DNA from: JACXTP01 sp963789555
GTDB taxonomy: Archaea; Thermoplasmatota; Thermoplasmata; Methanomassiliicoccales; UBA472
Reading direction: 5' to 3'
Length of the DNA: 64,000 bases
Assembly: GCA_963789555.1 (NCBI GenBank)
Contig: CAWBKY010000004.1
Location: 124,001-188,000 of the forward strand
Made by a program: the position numbers and the translations under genes. The notes under the pieces are model-generated. The model saw nothing but the letters and a program-made list of their open reading frames with translations, had not been told where the DNA came from and did not search any database. How positions within the stretch are numbered: the first letter of the stretch is position 1; every line of letters starts with the position of its first letter. Positions 1 to 8,698 of this stretch are shown piece by piece.

Positions 1-1530
1 AGAGACGCGTATCTGGAGCTCGTCTCCACCTATGAGGAACGGTTCGGTGGTTTCGAGGTATCCCCCAAGTTCCCTACCCCGCACAAGCTCATGTTGTTGC
101 TCCGCTATGGCGTCAGGAGGAAGGACCAAAAGGCATTGGACATGGCCCTCTGGACCTTGAGGAACATGAGCCTCGGCGGCATGTACGACCATGTGGGCCA
201 TGGGTTCCACCGCTACTCCACCGACCGACGCTGGTTCGTGCCCCATTTCGAGAAGATGCTATACGACCAGGCCTTGTTGGTCATGGCATACACCGAGGCC
301 TATCAGCTAACCAAGGACGACTGGTTCAAGAAGGTGGCGTGCGACACCCTCCAATATGTCCTACGCGACCTGACCTCGTCCGAGGGTGGTTTCCATTCCT
401 CCGAGGATGCTGATAGCGAGGGGGAGGAGGGTAAGTTCTACACCTTCACCTACGAGGAGGTGGTCAAGGCCTTAGGGGAGGATGGACCTGAACCATTCCT
501 GGAGGCATGCGACATCCGGGAGGCGGGCAACTACAAGGAGGAGGCCTCAGGTCGGTATCTGGGCAGGAACATCCTGCACATGACCAACGACCTTGAGACG
601 TTGGCTGTGCAGCAGGACCTGCCCCCATCGGAGCTCTCGGACATACTGGCCTCAGGTTTCCAAGCGCTATACCGATTGCGCGAGGGCAGGGTACGTCCAG
701 CCTTGGACGACAAGGTCCTCTTGGACTGGAACGGACTGATGATCGCCGCCTTGGCCAAGGCCTATCGGGCCTTCGGGGACGAGGCGCATCTGGAGGCGGC
801 CATGGGGGCGGTCGATATGATCGAGACCAGGATGTCGGACCCGTTCGACGGCCTGCACCACACCTATAGGAAGGGCGGCTCCGCCGTCAGAGCCTTCCTC
901 AGCGACCTCGCCTCCTATGCCTGGGGCCTGCTCGAGCTGTATATGGCCTCCCATGAGATGCGCTACCTGAAGCGGGCCAGGCAGGTCGCCGATGAGATGT
1001 GTTCCGAATTTGCCTCCCCAGCGGGCGATTTCTATCTTGCTCTGGAGAACAAGGAGCTATTGGTAAGGGGCAAGGAGCATTACGATGGCGCCGTCCCTGC
1101 GGGTAACTCCATTGCCACCTATGTCCTGGCCATGCTCTACCAGATCACCGAGGATGAGCAATATCGCCAAAGGGCCAACGCGGCGCTCGAGGCCAGCATG
1201 CCGCACGCGCTCAGGGTCCCCAGCGCCCACGCTTTCCTCGGCATGGCCGCCGACATACTGAGGTCCCCCCCGGCGACGGTGGTGGTGAACGATGGCGGCG
1301 ACGATGGACTTGCCAGGACCATGAAGAAGGCGATCGATTCCACCTATCTGCCGGACTCGGCCGTCATCATGAGAAGACCAGGGGCGGAGGCGAGCTGCAA
1401 GGAGCTGCCCCACCTGAAAAACAAGGGATCGGAGAAGGGGAAGGTGACCGTCCACATATGCGAGGGCGATCGCTGCCTCCCGCCCATAACAACTGCCGAG
1501 GCCCTCTCCGCCTGGTTGGCGAACCGATGA
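1..1530 (+). CDS. YyaL/DUF255-type thioredoxin-fold and glycan-hydrolase-like protein (3' part)
   Basis: The frame is open from base 1, so the N-terminal thioredoxin-like part lies outside the window. The visible roughly 509 residues start just before the family motif PKFPTPHKL (around position 64-90) and continue with DHVGHGFHRYS, HFEKMLYDQA and FHSSEDADSEGEEG, all typical of the YyaL/SPATA20 (DUF255) family, whose C-terminal half has an alpha/alpha-toroid fold resembling N-acylglucosamine 2-epimerases. No reaction is established for the family. It ends 11 bp before the convergent DUF4443 gene. No internal frame break is seen. Confidence 0.85.
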   Translation, partial: RDAYLELVSTYEERFGGFEVSPKFPTPHKLMLLLRYGVRRKDQKALDMALWTLRNMSLGGMYDHVGHGFHRYSTDRRWFVPHFEKMLYDQALLVMAYTEAYQLTKDDWFKKVACDTLQYVLRDLTSSEGGFHSSEDADSEGEEGKFYTFTYEEVVKALGEDGPEPFLEACDIREAGNYKEEASGRYLGRNILHMTNDLETLAVQQDLPPSELSDILASGFQALYRLREGRVRPALDDKVLLDWNGLMIAALAKAYRAFGDEAHLEAAMGAVDMIETRMSDPFDGLHHTYRKGGSAVRAFLSDLASYAWGLLELYMASHEMRYLKRARQVADEMCSEFASPAGDFYLALENKELLVRGKEHYDGAVPAGNSIATYVLAMLYQITEDEQYRQRANAALEASMPHALRVPSAHAFLGMAADILRSPPATVVVNDGGDDGLARTMKKAIDSTYLPDSAVIMRRPGAEASCKELPHLKNKGSEKGKVTVHICEGDRCLPPITTAEALSAWLANR

Positions 1531-1541
1531 GCGGTCGAGGT

Positions 1542-2126
1542 TCAGATCAGCTCGAAGGCCGCCGCCAAAGCCCCGTCCTCTGCCTTGTGGTAGTCCGCCC
1601 CGGTGCCTATGATGATCACGTCTCCGTCGCGCACGCTGAAGATGTCCCTCAGCTCCGCGGCGAAGTCCGGCCTTTCCTTGTCCAGGCAGAAGTCGGGAGG
1701 CACCCAAAGCTCCCCGCCCTGAACCAGGATGGTGGTGGCACCGTCCGCTCCGGCCCGCACCGCCGCGTCCCTCTGCTCCACCCCGATCTTGACGCGGTTC
1801 TTATGACCGCGCACCAGGACCGCCACGGTCTCGGTGCCGAGGGTGGCGTCCGACTTGGAGAGCATGCCCACCTGGATTGGGAAGCCGTTGAAGAACTCGG
1901 TGCCCTTGTTCGATATCGAGATCCCCGTCTGCTTGACCTCAATGAGCTCGTGGTCGCGAAGGTATTCGATGATGGTCCGCATGCTCCCTTCCCCGATGCC
2001 CACAGCCTGGGAGAGCTGTTTGCGGCCCTTGCGCCTCCCATCGGAGAGGGCGGCAAGGGCCTTGTAGACATGGTAATCAGCGAACCTGTGCACCGGCCCG
2101 TACCGGGATAGGTCGATGAGCTTCAT
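1542..2126 (-). CDS. DUF4443 winged-helix protein
   Basis: 194 residues. The N-terminal 75 residues look like a winged helix (KQLSQAVGIGEGSMRTIIEY, then HELIEVKQTGISISNKG); the C-terminal part (GTETVAVLVRGHKNRVKIG, DGATTILVQGGELWVPPD) matches what I recall of archaeal DUF4443. Probably a small DNA-binding or ligand-responsive regulator; no ligand is known. The gene follows mat on the same strand with a 4-bp gap, so the two are probably co-transcribed and it could regulate or be regulated with S-adenosylmethionine synthesis, which is inference. Confidence 0.75.
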   Translation of the reverse strand: MKLIDLSRYGPVHRFADYHVYKALAALSDGRRKGRKQLSQAVGIGEGSMRTIIEYLRDHELIEVKQTGISISNKGTEFFNGFPIQVGMLSKSDATLGTETVAVLVRGHKNRVKIGVEQRDAAVRAGADGATTILVQGGELWVPPDFCLDKERPDFAAELRDIFSVRDGDVIIIGTGADYHKAEDGALAAAFELI

Positions 2127-2130
2127 TGCC

Positions 2131-3414
2131 CTAGAATACCGTCACATCGCCTTTTACAACTTTCTCTGTCACCTTGCCGATGTTGTTGAACCAGTTGTCC
2201 GCCACGCCTTGGGCGTTGCGAATCCACTTGTCCTGCTTGACACCAGGGGCCATGAACAGCTGTATGCTGCAGGTCTGGGGGTCGCTGATGGGCCTTCCGA
2301 TCTGGGACAGAATGCGCACATGCGCCTCCAGCACGTCGCCCCTCGCCTCCTTCACGATGTCGGCGGCGATCCAGTTGGCCAGGATGTTGTACATCTTGCC
2401 CACGTGGGTGATGGGGTTCTTGCCCGCCGAGGCCTCCATGGACATCGGCCGGTAAGGAGTGATCAGGCCGTTGACCCGGTTGCCGCGGCCCACCGAGCCG
2501 TCATCGCCGTTCTCGGCGCTCAGACCGGTCACGGTCAGGTAGTAGTTGCCGTTCTCTGGGTCATCGGCGTAGTTGATGTCCACCGCCACCTCGTAGTCGG
2601 TGTGCTTGCAGGCCTGGTCCAGGACCAGGCCCTTCATCTGCTCCAAAGCGCTGGTGTAGTGGTCGGCGTCAGGGATGTAGCGGTCCACCATGGCGCAGGC
2701 GATGGTCATGGTGATCTTATCGCCATTGCGGGCGCACATCACCTTGACGTCCTCCCCGGTCTCCTTGAGCTTCTTCTTCATGGGGCCATTGATGTAACGT
2801 TCGGTCTCCAGGCAGACGGTCTCGGTCTCGGACAACGGAGCGTAGCTGCAGCCGAAGGAGGTGTCGTTGGCGAGCAGGCAGTGGTTGCCGCTGAAGTCGG
2901 TCCCGCACTTGTTCTGCAGAACCTCGAAGTTCTTGATCAGGTCCTGCGACCCCTTGCCGATCTTGCAGTCCACTATGACATCGTTCCTGATGTCCAGGTT
3001 CGGGAAGCGCTTCAGATAGTCCTTGGCTGCCCCGATGGCCGTGGTGGCGTAAGGCAGTCTCTCGTTGTTGACCGTGGTGATGGCCCTGCCCACCAGGACT
3101 ATGTAGATGGGCTCGAGCATGCAACCGCCACCGAACTTAGGGGCGCTCTGACCGCCGACGACCTCGTTCTGGTCGGTGTTGTGGTGCAGGATCTCGCCGC
3201 AATAGTCGAGGTACATCTTGCATAGGGCTCTGGACACGGATTCGGCCAAGCCGTCCGAGATGCTGTCCGGGTGCCCGATGCCCTTACGCTCCACCAGCTC
3301 GACGCGCTGCTTCTCGATGGGGGTGAGGCTTACGCCTTCGACGATGATGTTCTTATTCGCTCTCTTGACCGCCGGCTTCTTCGGTGCCGCCGCCTTCTTG
3401 ACAGATTTCGCCAT
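2131..3414 (-). CDS. mat: Archaeal S-adenosylmethionine synthetase (methionine adenosyltransferase)
   Basis: Makes S-adenosylmethionine from ATP and methionine. About 427 residues, archaeal type, distinct from bacterial MetK. Seen: RKGIGHPDSISDGLAE near the start, DQNEVVGGQSAPKFGGG, VDCKIGKGSQDLI, NDTSFGCSYAPLSETE, and GRGNRVNGLITPYRPMSMEA in the C-terminal half. The ATG at 3414 is chosen because GGAG lies 8 nt upstream; an ATG six bases earlier is too close to that site. The first ~22 residues are a lysine/alanine-rich tail absent from most homologues. Divergent from the HTH-CBS regulator gene, with AT-rich promoter DNA at 3500-3560. Confidence 0.95.
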   Translation of the reverse strand: MAKSVKKAAAPKKPAVKRANKNIIVEGVSLTPIEKQRVELVERKGIGHPDSISDGLAESVSRALCKMYLDYCGEILHHNTDQNEVVGGQSAPKFGGGCMLEPIYIVLVGRAITTVNNERLPYATTAIGAAKDYLKRFPNLDIRNDVIVDCKIGKGSQDLIKNFEVLQNKCGTDFSGNHCLLANDTSFGCSYAPLSETETVCLETERYINGPMKKKLKETGEDVKVMCARNGDKITMTIACAMVDRYIPDADHYTSALEQMKGLVLDQACKHTDYEVAVDINYADDPENGNYYLTVTGLSAENGDDGSVGRGNRVNGLITPYRPMSMEASAGKNPITHVGKMYNILANWIAADIVKEARGDVLEAHVRILSQIGRPISDPQTCSIQLFMAPGVKQDKWIRNAQGVADNWFNNIGKVTEKVVKGDVTVF

Positions 3415-3564
3415 GTGCATTTCTCCGTGTGATCTCTCGGGCCATTTGGGGGAAACCCAGCTGGATGGCCCTCTAAAGGGATGAATGGCTCGTAATTTGT
3501 TACCCCGATTTAAGCATGATTGACTCAATTATTCATATATGAATAAATCATATTCGCTTATGAT

Positions 3565-4129
3565 ATGAAATTCCCGGAGGAGACGGAGATCAAGCGGATG
3601 CGCAAGAACCTGGACATCACGCAGTCCGAACTGGCCGCCATATCCGGGGTATCCCAGTCCACCATCGCCAAGATGGAGAGGGGGGCCATCAAAGGCAGTT
3701 ACGAGGCGGTCACCCGCATCTTCACCGTGCTGGAGGAGGAGATGGGGAAGCGCAGTCGCACCAGACAGGCCAAGGACGTGATGTCCGAGGACGTGATCAG
3801 CATCCAGGTCAAGGACACCACCCGGCACGCATCGGAGATCATGCGGCAGACCGGCTATTCCCAGCTGCCGGTTTTCGACGGCGTTCAGCACGTAGGGAGC
3901 ATAACCGAGTACGACATCCTTTCACGGCTCCAGGACGGGGCGCGCATGGAGGACCTCAGTGAGCTGGTGGTGGGGTCGATAATGTCAGCCACCTTCCCCA
4001 TCGTCAACGAGGACACCCCTGGTGGACGTGGTCACCTCATTGCTATCATCATCTGACGCCGTGCTCGTCTCCAGGAAAGGGATGATCGTGGGCATCATCA
4101 CCCGCTCGGACGTGCTGAAGTTGATCTGA
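3565..4129 (+). CDS. HTH (XRE-type) transcriptional regulator with paired CBS domains, frameshifted
   Basis: Residues 1-65 are a Cro/C1-type helix-turn-helix (ITQSELAAISGVSQSTIAKM), followed by two CBS motifs: AKDVMSEDVISIQ...SQLPVFD and VGSIMSATFPIVNEDTP... . CBS pairs usually bind adenosyl ligands, which is notable because the gene is divergent from mat. The frame breaks near 4020 (ACCCCTGG; one C appears missing); restoring it gives ...SSDAVLVSRKG and ends GIITRSDVLKLI at 4129. About 187 residues. Regulation of mat by adenosine compounds is a reasonable but untested guess. Confidence 0.8.
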
Positions 4130-4136
4130 TAAGCGG

Positions 4137-5042
4137 TCATTGCCTTCGTACTTCGACGGTCATGAGGTCGACGCCCAGGTAGGTCTCTGGGAAATACCTC
4201 CTCGCCTCCTCTAGCAGCGGCGAAGGGTCCTCATACCTGCCGGAGAAATGGACCAGGTAGAGCTTCCTTATCCCGGCCTCGGCCGCGAATCGCCCTGCCT
4301 CCTCCGCCGTCGAGTGCCCGAACGCCTTCGCCTTCTCCTTCAGGTCGGAGGCGACGGTGGCCTCATGCACCAGCAGGTCGGCGCCGCGGGCGGCCTCTAA
4401 AAAGCGTTGGCATGGTCGCGTATCGCCAGAATATGCCATCTTCAGGCCGGTCCTCCGAGGGCCCATGACCGATTCCGGTCCCACCACCTTGCCCCCCACG
4501 GTCACCACCTCACCGTTCTGAAGCCTCGCGAACAGAGGCCCCTCAGGCACCCCAAGCTCCTTGGCCCTGTCCGGCATGAACCTACCGGGCATGGGGTTTT
4601 CCTCGAAGACGTACCCCAAAGCTGGCACCGTGTGCTCGACCTCCACCGCCCTCACGGTGAAATCATCACCCTCGATGGCATCCCCACCCTCCAGCTCCAC
4701 CGCTTGGACATCGAAGCCGAGATCGTAATACCCCAGGCCCAGCACGGCCGCCATCAGGTCCTTGATCCCCTCCGGACCGTACACGACCAGCTGCCTCTCC
4801 CTGCCATTGAAGTTCATCGACTGGATGAGCCCGGGCAGTCCCAGGAAATGGTCCCCGTGGAGGTGGGTGATGAATATCCTTGTGACCTTCATGTAGGAGA
4901 ACGATGAGCGCATGAACTGGCGCTGGGTCCCTTCGCCGCAATCGAAGAGCAGCACCTCCGGCCCATGCCTGAGGGCGATGGACGTGGTGTTGCGTTCCGG
5001 CGTAGGGACGCTCCCCCCTGTGCCTAGGAAGAGTAGTTCCAC
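4137..5042 (-). CDS. rnz: Ribonuclease Z (tRNA 3' processing endonuclease)
   Basis: 301 residues, the usual short-form length. Metallo-beta-lactamase fold: LFLGTGGSVPTPERN at the N-terminus, the zinc motif THLHGDHFLGLPGL at about 60-73, SGDTRPC at about 215, and FGHSTAEEA with LVHFSGRY toward the C-terminus. Cuts precursor tRNA 3' of the discriminator base; neither tRNA gene in this window encodes CCA, consistent with a need for this enzyme. The gene lies 8 bp from the convergent HTH-CBS gene and 14 bp downstream of the MFS gene on the same strand. Confidence 0.95.
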   Translation of the reverse strand: MELLFLGTGGSVPTPERNTTSIALRHGPEVLLFDCGEGTQRQFMRSSFSYMKVTRIFITHLHGDHFLGLPGLIQSMNFNGRERQLVVYGPEGIKDLMAAVLGLGYYDLGFDVQAVELEGGDAIEGDDFTVRAVEVEHTVPALGYVFEENPMPGRFMPDRAKELGVPEGPLFARLQNGEVVTVGGKVVGPESVMGPRRTGLKMAYSGDTRPCQRFLEAARGADLLVHEATVASDLKEKAKAFGHSTAEEAGRFAAEAGIRKLYLVHFSGRYEDPSPLLEEARRYFPETYLGVDLMTVEVRRQ

Positions 5043-5056
5043 GTCATCGGCATCGT

Positions 5057-6169
5057 TCAGACAGGATTAATTCCTTTGCCGGGCGAGCTCTCGACCTTCC
5101 GGCTTGAAACGTAGAACACGAGCAGTCCGATGATGGCTAGCACCGTGGCGATGTACATGGCCCCATGGTAGCCATAGACGAAGGCGGCGATGCCGCCGCA
5201 GATCGCCCCGATGATGGCCGAGATGCTTAGCGACGATTGCAGGAGTCCAGCACTGGTCCCTTTCTCCTCGTTCCGCTCCATGACGTACTTGACGCTGCCC
5301 ACATAGAGGCTCGACCAAGCCGCGGCGATGGTGATCTGGGCGGGGATGATCTGCCAAGCCTCGGTGGCCAGGGTATAGGATGGGAACGTGATGATCGAGA
5401 AGACGAAGCCCGCCGCCACCAGCTTCTTGGAGCTGAAGCGGTCCACGATGTTCATGAATACGAACTGGGCCATCGCGTTCACCGCATATATCGTTCCGAT
5501 GAACCACGGTGCCGCTCCCAGGTCCTGGAGGAACAATGGGTAGATGACCCATATCATGTTCGCCCCGGTGTGGCGGAACATTACCGACAGATATACCGGA
5601 TAGTTCCTTCGCAATATCTCCTTGGGGAAGAATGGGACCTTGTGGTGCTTCTCCGTCGGAAAGGGCATGAGCAAGGAAATCGTGAAGGCCCCGAACATGA
5701 GGATGGAGCAGGCCAGGAAGATCTCGTAATAGATGGAGATGACCCCGGCCAAGAACACACCTACCCCGAAACCCAGGCTACCGTATGCCGAGAACTTGCC
5801 CACCTTCTTGTCCGAATCGTAGACATGGGCGAGCAATGCGGAGGGATAGATGCCTGCGCAAAGGCCTATCAGCAGCCTTACCAAGGCCAGGCTGGTCACA
5901 CCGTCGGCGAAGATGAGCATGAATATGGCCACAGATGTCAGGGCCAGGCCGACCTGCAGGATCATTTTCCGACCATGGACGTCGGAATAACGACCGAAAT
6001 AATACGAGGAACAGAAGAGGGCCGCGCTGAAAGAGGCGGTGATCAAGCCTATCTCAATGGTATTGGCGCCGAACTCATCCCGTAGAAGGTTGGGTATGAG
6101 GAGCGCCGAGCCCGACAGCGACGCGCTGGAGAGCATCTGCACCCATGAGGCCTTTCCCCCTCCGACCAT
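5057..6169 (-). CDS. Major facilitator superfamily transporter
   Basis: 370 residues with about 11-12 hydrophobic segments. The loop between TM2 and TM3 carries an MFS signature (YYFGRYSDVHGRKMI), and ICAGIYPSALLAHVY-like and FSAYGSLGFGVGVFLAG segments follow. Rather short for a 12-TM MFS protein but intact. Substrate cannot be told from sequence. Same strand as rnz, 14 bp upstream of it, so probably co-transcribed. An ATG-rich start region (MVGGGKASWVQML) is accepted as given. Confidence 0.8.
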   Translation of the reverse strand: MVGGGKASWVQMLSSASLSGSALLIPNLLRDEFGANTIEIGLITASFSAALFCSSYYFGRYSDVHGRKMILQVGLALTSVAIFMLIFADGVTSLALVRLLIGLCAGIYPSALLAHVYDSDKKVGKFSAYGSLGFGVGVFLAGVISIYYEIFLACSILMFGAFTISLLMPFPTEKHHKVPFFPKEILRRNYPVYLSVMFRHTGANMIWVIYPLFLQDLGAAPWFIGTIYAVNAMAQFVFMNIVDRFSSKKLVAAGFVFSIITFPSYTLATEAWQIIPAQITIAAAWSSLYVGSVKYVMERNEEKGTSAGLLQSSLSISAIIGAICGGIAAFVYGYHGAMYIATVLAIIGLLVFYVSSRKVESSPGKGINPV

Positions 6170-6194
6170 GTGAGGATCACGCCTTCATGGCCTT

Positions 6195-6410
6195 TCAGTG
6201 ACCTAAGCTATCCAACTTCCGGTCCTTCTTGCTGCGCTTCTTGTACTCCTTGTAATGTTCCTTGCAAAGATGTGCCCGGCGGGCTCCTTCCATGATGTCA
6301 AGCCCCGCCTCGCTCGCGGCGTCGGTGGAGATGGACCGTTCCGCATCCTTACCACATCCCTTGACAGTGCAAAGTTCTTCCTGGCGCTCTGGGGACTTTC
6401 GTTCCGCCAT
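6195..6410 (-). CDS. Small Cys/His protein of unknown function
   Basis: About 71 residues, highly charged. Cysteines and histidines are spaced as in a zinc knuckle: CTVKGCGKDAE near the start and AHLCKEHYKEYKKRSKKD near the end. I do not recognise the family by name. The ATG at 6410 is preferred over an upstream TTG at 6428 because a TATA-like element (TTTTTATAAT, about 6432-6441) sits ~25 bp upstream, implying a leaderless mRNA. Divergent from the universal stress protein gene. Confidence 0.6.
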   Translation of the reverse strand: MAERKSPERQEELCTVKGCGKDAERSISTDAASEAGLDIMEGARRAHLCKEHYKEYKKRSKKDRKLDSLGH

Positions 6411-6507
6411 GGCCTTGAAATCGCACAAGCATTATAAAAATCCTGTCGCTGGCCAACCCGTTCTACGGCAGGTTTATTTTAGTTCAGGTGGAATACCGTC
6501 CGAGAAC

Positions 6508-6960
6508 ATGAAATGCGCACCAACCCAATGCACCATAAAGCGGATACTTGTGGCGGTGGACGGGTCCGAGAACTCGCTCAGAGCGGTCGAAAAGTCCATC
6601 GAGATGGCACTATCCTTTAGGGCCAGCGTCGTGCTTCTCCACGTGGTCGCCCCCTCCGACCTGAAGTATTACTCTGGCAAAGGCAAAGAGCCGTCCTGCG
6701 AGGACGCGGAAAAGGGGAACAGCAAGCTTTGCGAGGCCATCAAGATGCTCGAGGTCTCCAGGGTGCTATTCGACCCAAAGGTGGTCACCGGTAATCCCGC
6801 GGAGGCCATACTTGCCGAGGCGGAAGGTGAGGAAGAGGATGGTTACGACCTTATCATCCTCGGCAGCAAAGGGGACAGCGGGGGACAGAGATTCCTCTTC
6901 GGAAGCGTGGCCCAGAAGGTGACCCAGTACTCTCGGGTCCCGGTCCTGGTCGTGCCGTGA
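6508..6960 (+). CDS. Universal stress protein (UspA family)
   Basis: 150 residues, one Usp domain. Start motif IKRILVAVDGSENSLRAVEK, and the ATP-binding type C-terminus LIILGSKGDSGGQRFLFGSV followed by VPVLVVP. A start at 6508 is preferred to the longer open frame because the Usp domain begins there and a TATA-like stretch (TTTATTTTA, about 6473-6481) is placed for a leaderless or short-leader mRNA. The stop overlaps the GTG start of rpe (GTGA), so the two may be translationally coupled. Confidence 0.9.
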   Translation: MKCAPTQCTIKRILVAVDGSENSLRAVEKSIEMALSFRASVVLLHVVAPSDLKYYSGKGKEPSCEDAEKGNSKLCEAIKMLEVSRVLFDPKVVTGNPAEAILAEAEGEEEDGYDLIILGSKGDSGGQRFLFGSVAQKVTQYSRVPVLVVP

Positions 6961-7701
6961 GGGTTGTGCCGTCCATGGTGAAGATCGCCCCATCCATCCT
7001 ATCGGCCGACTTTTCCAGGTTAGGCGAGGAGGTGCGTCGGGTAGAGAGCGCCGGTGCGGACTGGGTGCACATGGACGTCATGGATGGCATGTTCGTCCCG
7101 AACCTGACCTTCGGTCCCACCGTGATAAAACATGTCCGGCCATGTACCAGACTTCCCTTCGACGTCCACCTGATGATAGTCAAGCCTGAAAGGTACCTGA
7201 AACAGTTCGCCGAAGCAGGGGCCGACCTGATAACGGTCCATGTGGAAGCGAGCGACCAAGTGCGGCAGAGCCTCGATACCATCCATGTCCTGGGCAAGGG
7301 GGCGGGCCTGTCCGTTAACCCGGAGACCGCCTTCGAGAGGGCCATGCCTTACCTGGAGCAACTGGAGCTCCTGCTCGTCATGAGCGTGCGTCCGGGCTTC
7401 GGTGGCCAATCGTTCATGCCGGACGTCATGGCCAAGGTGAGGGAGGCATGGAGATTGAAGGAGGAGAACGGTTATCGCTACGAGATCGAGGTGGACGGCG
7501 GGATCAACCGGCACACGGCGAAAATCATGCGTGGAGGCGGGAGCATCGGTGCTGGTGGCGGGGAACGCCCTCTTCGGGCTCGCCGACATGGGGGCGGAAA
7601 TGTCCATCTGGAAGGGTTATGAAAAGGTCGAGAGGCGGGGGCGCCCTGTAGAGGATTTCCGCATAGATGCCTTTATGATGGATAACGCATTTCGGGTATG
7701 A
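6957..7701 (+). CDS. rpe: Ribulose-phosphate 3-epimerase, frameshifted near the 3' end
   Basis: Interconverts ribulose 5-phosphate and xylulose 5-phosphate. TIM-barrel motifs are clear: KIAPSILSADFSRLGEE, VHMDVMDGMFVPNLTFG, PFDVHLMIVKPE, VMSVRPGFGGQSF, IEVDGGIN. One extra base near 7533 (CGTGGAGG) moves the end out of frame; the other frame continues ASVLVAGNALFGLADMG and ends at 7701, restoring about 247 residues. Start may be GTG 6957 (overlapping usp) or ATG 6975, just before KIAPS. Useful in an organism making pentoses without a full oxidative pathway. Confidence 0.9.
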
Positions 7702-7730
7702 TATAAATACTACCCAGGAGGGGATGCAAT

Positions 7731-8138
7731 ATGACAAGGATAGGATCCAAGAAGTCTCTGGTGTACAAACTGGGGATTAAGGACGGTTTCAAAGTATACA
7801 TGCACAATCCCCCGGCTGGTTTCCATACCGTCCTGGGAAGGCTCCCCAAGAACGTGGTCGAACTGGACAAGCCCATCTCCGACACCGATTTCATCCTCAT
7901 CTTCATGCATGCCAAGAAGGAGCTGGCGGACGTCTACCCCAAGATGCTCAACTACCTCAGTCCTGAGGGCGTCATATGGGTCTGCTGGCCCAAGGAGTCC
8001 GCGGGGGTGAAGAGCGACCTCACCGGCAAGATAGTCCGGGACACCGGGGTCAACAGCGGCATGAGCGATGTCAAGGTCTCCTCCATAGATGACACTTGGT
8101 CGGGACTGAAGTTCGTGAAGAAGACCAAGGAAAAGTGA
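7731..8138 (+). CDS. DUF3052 family protein
   Basis: 135 residues. Resembles DUF3052: KKSLVYKLGIKDGFKVYMHN at the N-terminus, PDFILIFMHAKKEL-like and LSPEGVIWVCWPKESAGVK in the middle, and IDDTWSGLKFVKK at the end. No function is established. It has its own promoter (TATA-like ATATAAATAC at 7701-7710) and a good ribosome binding site (GGAGGGG, about 8 nt before ATG). Confidence 0.75.
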   Translation: MTRIGSKKSLVYKLGIKDGFKVYMHNPPAGFHTVLGRLPKNVVELDKPISDTDFILIFMHAKKELADVYPKMLNYLSPEGVIWVCWPKESAGVKSDLTGKIVRDTGVNSGMSDVKVSSIDDTWSGLKFVKKTKEK

Positions 8139-8209
8139 GCCGGGCCGTCGTTCCAGATGCGCTAGGGGCTCCAAAAGGTTGATAAACGGAACACGATATT
8201 CAGAGGCGA

Positions 8210-8392
8210 GTGGCTAAATTGGACATTTCGAGAAGAACTCTATTATTGGTGCTGGTCCTGGTCGTGCTACCCTTGGCCCTTTTGGGGGTATCGCTCTACC
8301 TCGATTCCAACATATGCATCGTCATGTCCATCCTGATGTGGGTCGGCATGGCCTTGGTGGCGGTGTTCCTTCCATATTTCAAGGAAGAGTGA
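8210..8392 (+). CDS. Small two-TM membrane protein
   Basis: 60 residues starting with GTG. Two hydrophobic segments: about residues 10-29 (LLLVLVLVVLPLALLGVSLY) and 34-54 (CIVMSILMWVGMALVAVFLP), with short charged ends. No family recognised. A GAGGCGA stretch abuts the start. It ends flush against the convergent TRAM gene. Small membrane proteins of this type are often missed; reality is supported by composition and clean TM pattern only. Confidence 0.5.
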   Translation: MAKLDISRRTLLLVLVLVVLPLALLGVSLYLDSNICIVMSILMWVGMALVAVFLPYFKEE

Positions 8393-8605
8393 TCAGTCCA
8401 CCACTTGGCCGAAGGCCATCTTGCTGCCCACCCGGGTGATCCTCACCTTGTAGGTCTGTCCCACCCTGGTCTCTGGCACAATGACCACGAAGCCCCCCAC
8501 CTTGCCGACGCCATCCCCTTGCGACCCCAGGTCAGTGATGGCTAACTGGTATACCTTGCCCACCTCGACCGGTTTGGTCCCTTTGAAGCCGTACTCGTCC
8601 TTCAT
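8393..8605 (-). CDS. Single-domain TRAM protein
   Basis: 70 residues, essentially one TRAM domain: VGKVYQLAITDLGSQGDGVG then VVIVPETRVGQTYKVRITRV and SKMAFGQVV. Stand-alone TRAM proteins in archaea bind RNA; some act as RNA chaperones. A second copy of this type lies at 38605-38829. The ATG at 8605 is used; a GTG two codons upstream (8611) is possible. A TTAATAAG TATA-like element lies upstream. Confidence 0.85.
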   Translation of the reverse strand: MKDEYGFKGTKPVEVGKVYQLAITDLGSQGDGVGKVGGFVVIVPETRVGQTYKVRITRVGSKMAFGQVVD

Positions 8606-8698
8606 CGTCACAATATCGCCTTCGCTCTCTTATTAACGATACGCCCGTCGCATTTTCTATCTAGGATGTGCCCCATGCCTCCTGACGAAGGTGCCGAC

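Noticed and set aside
2116..3225. Long plus-strand frame opposite mat
   Set aside because: Shadow of mat; His/Val/Leu-rich with no domain.
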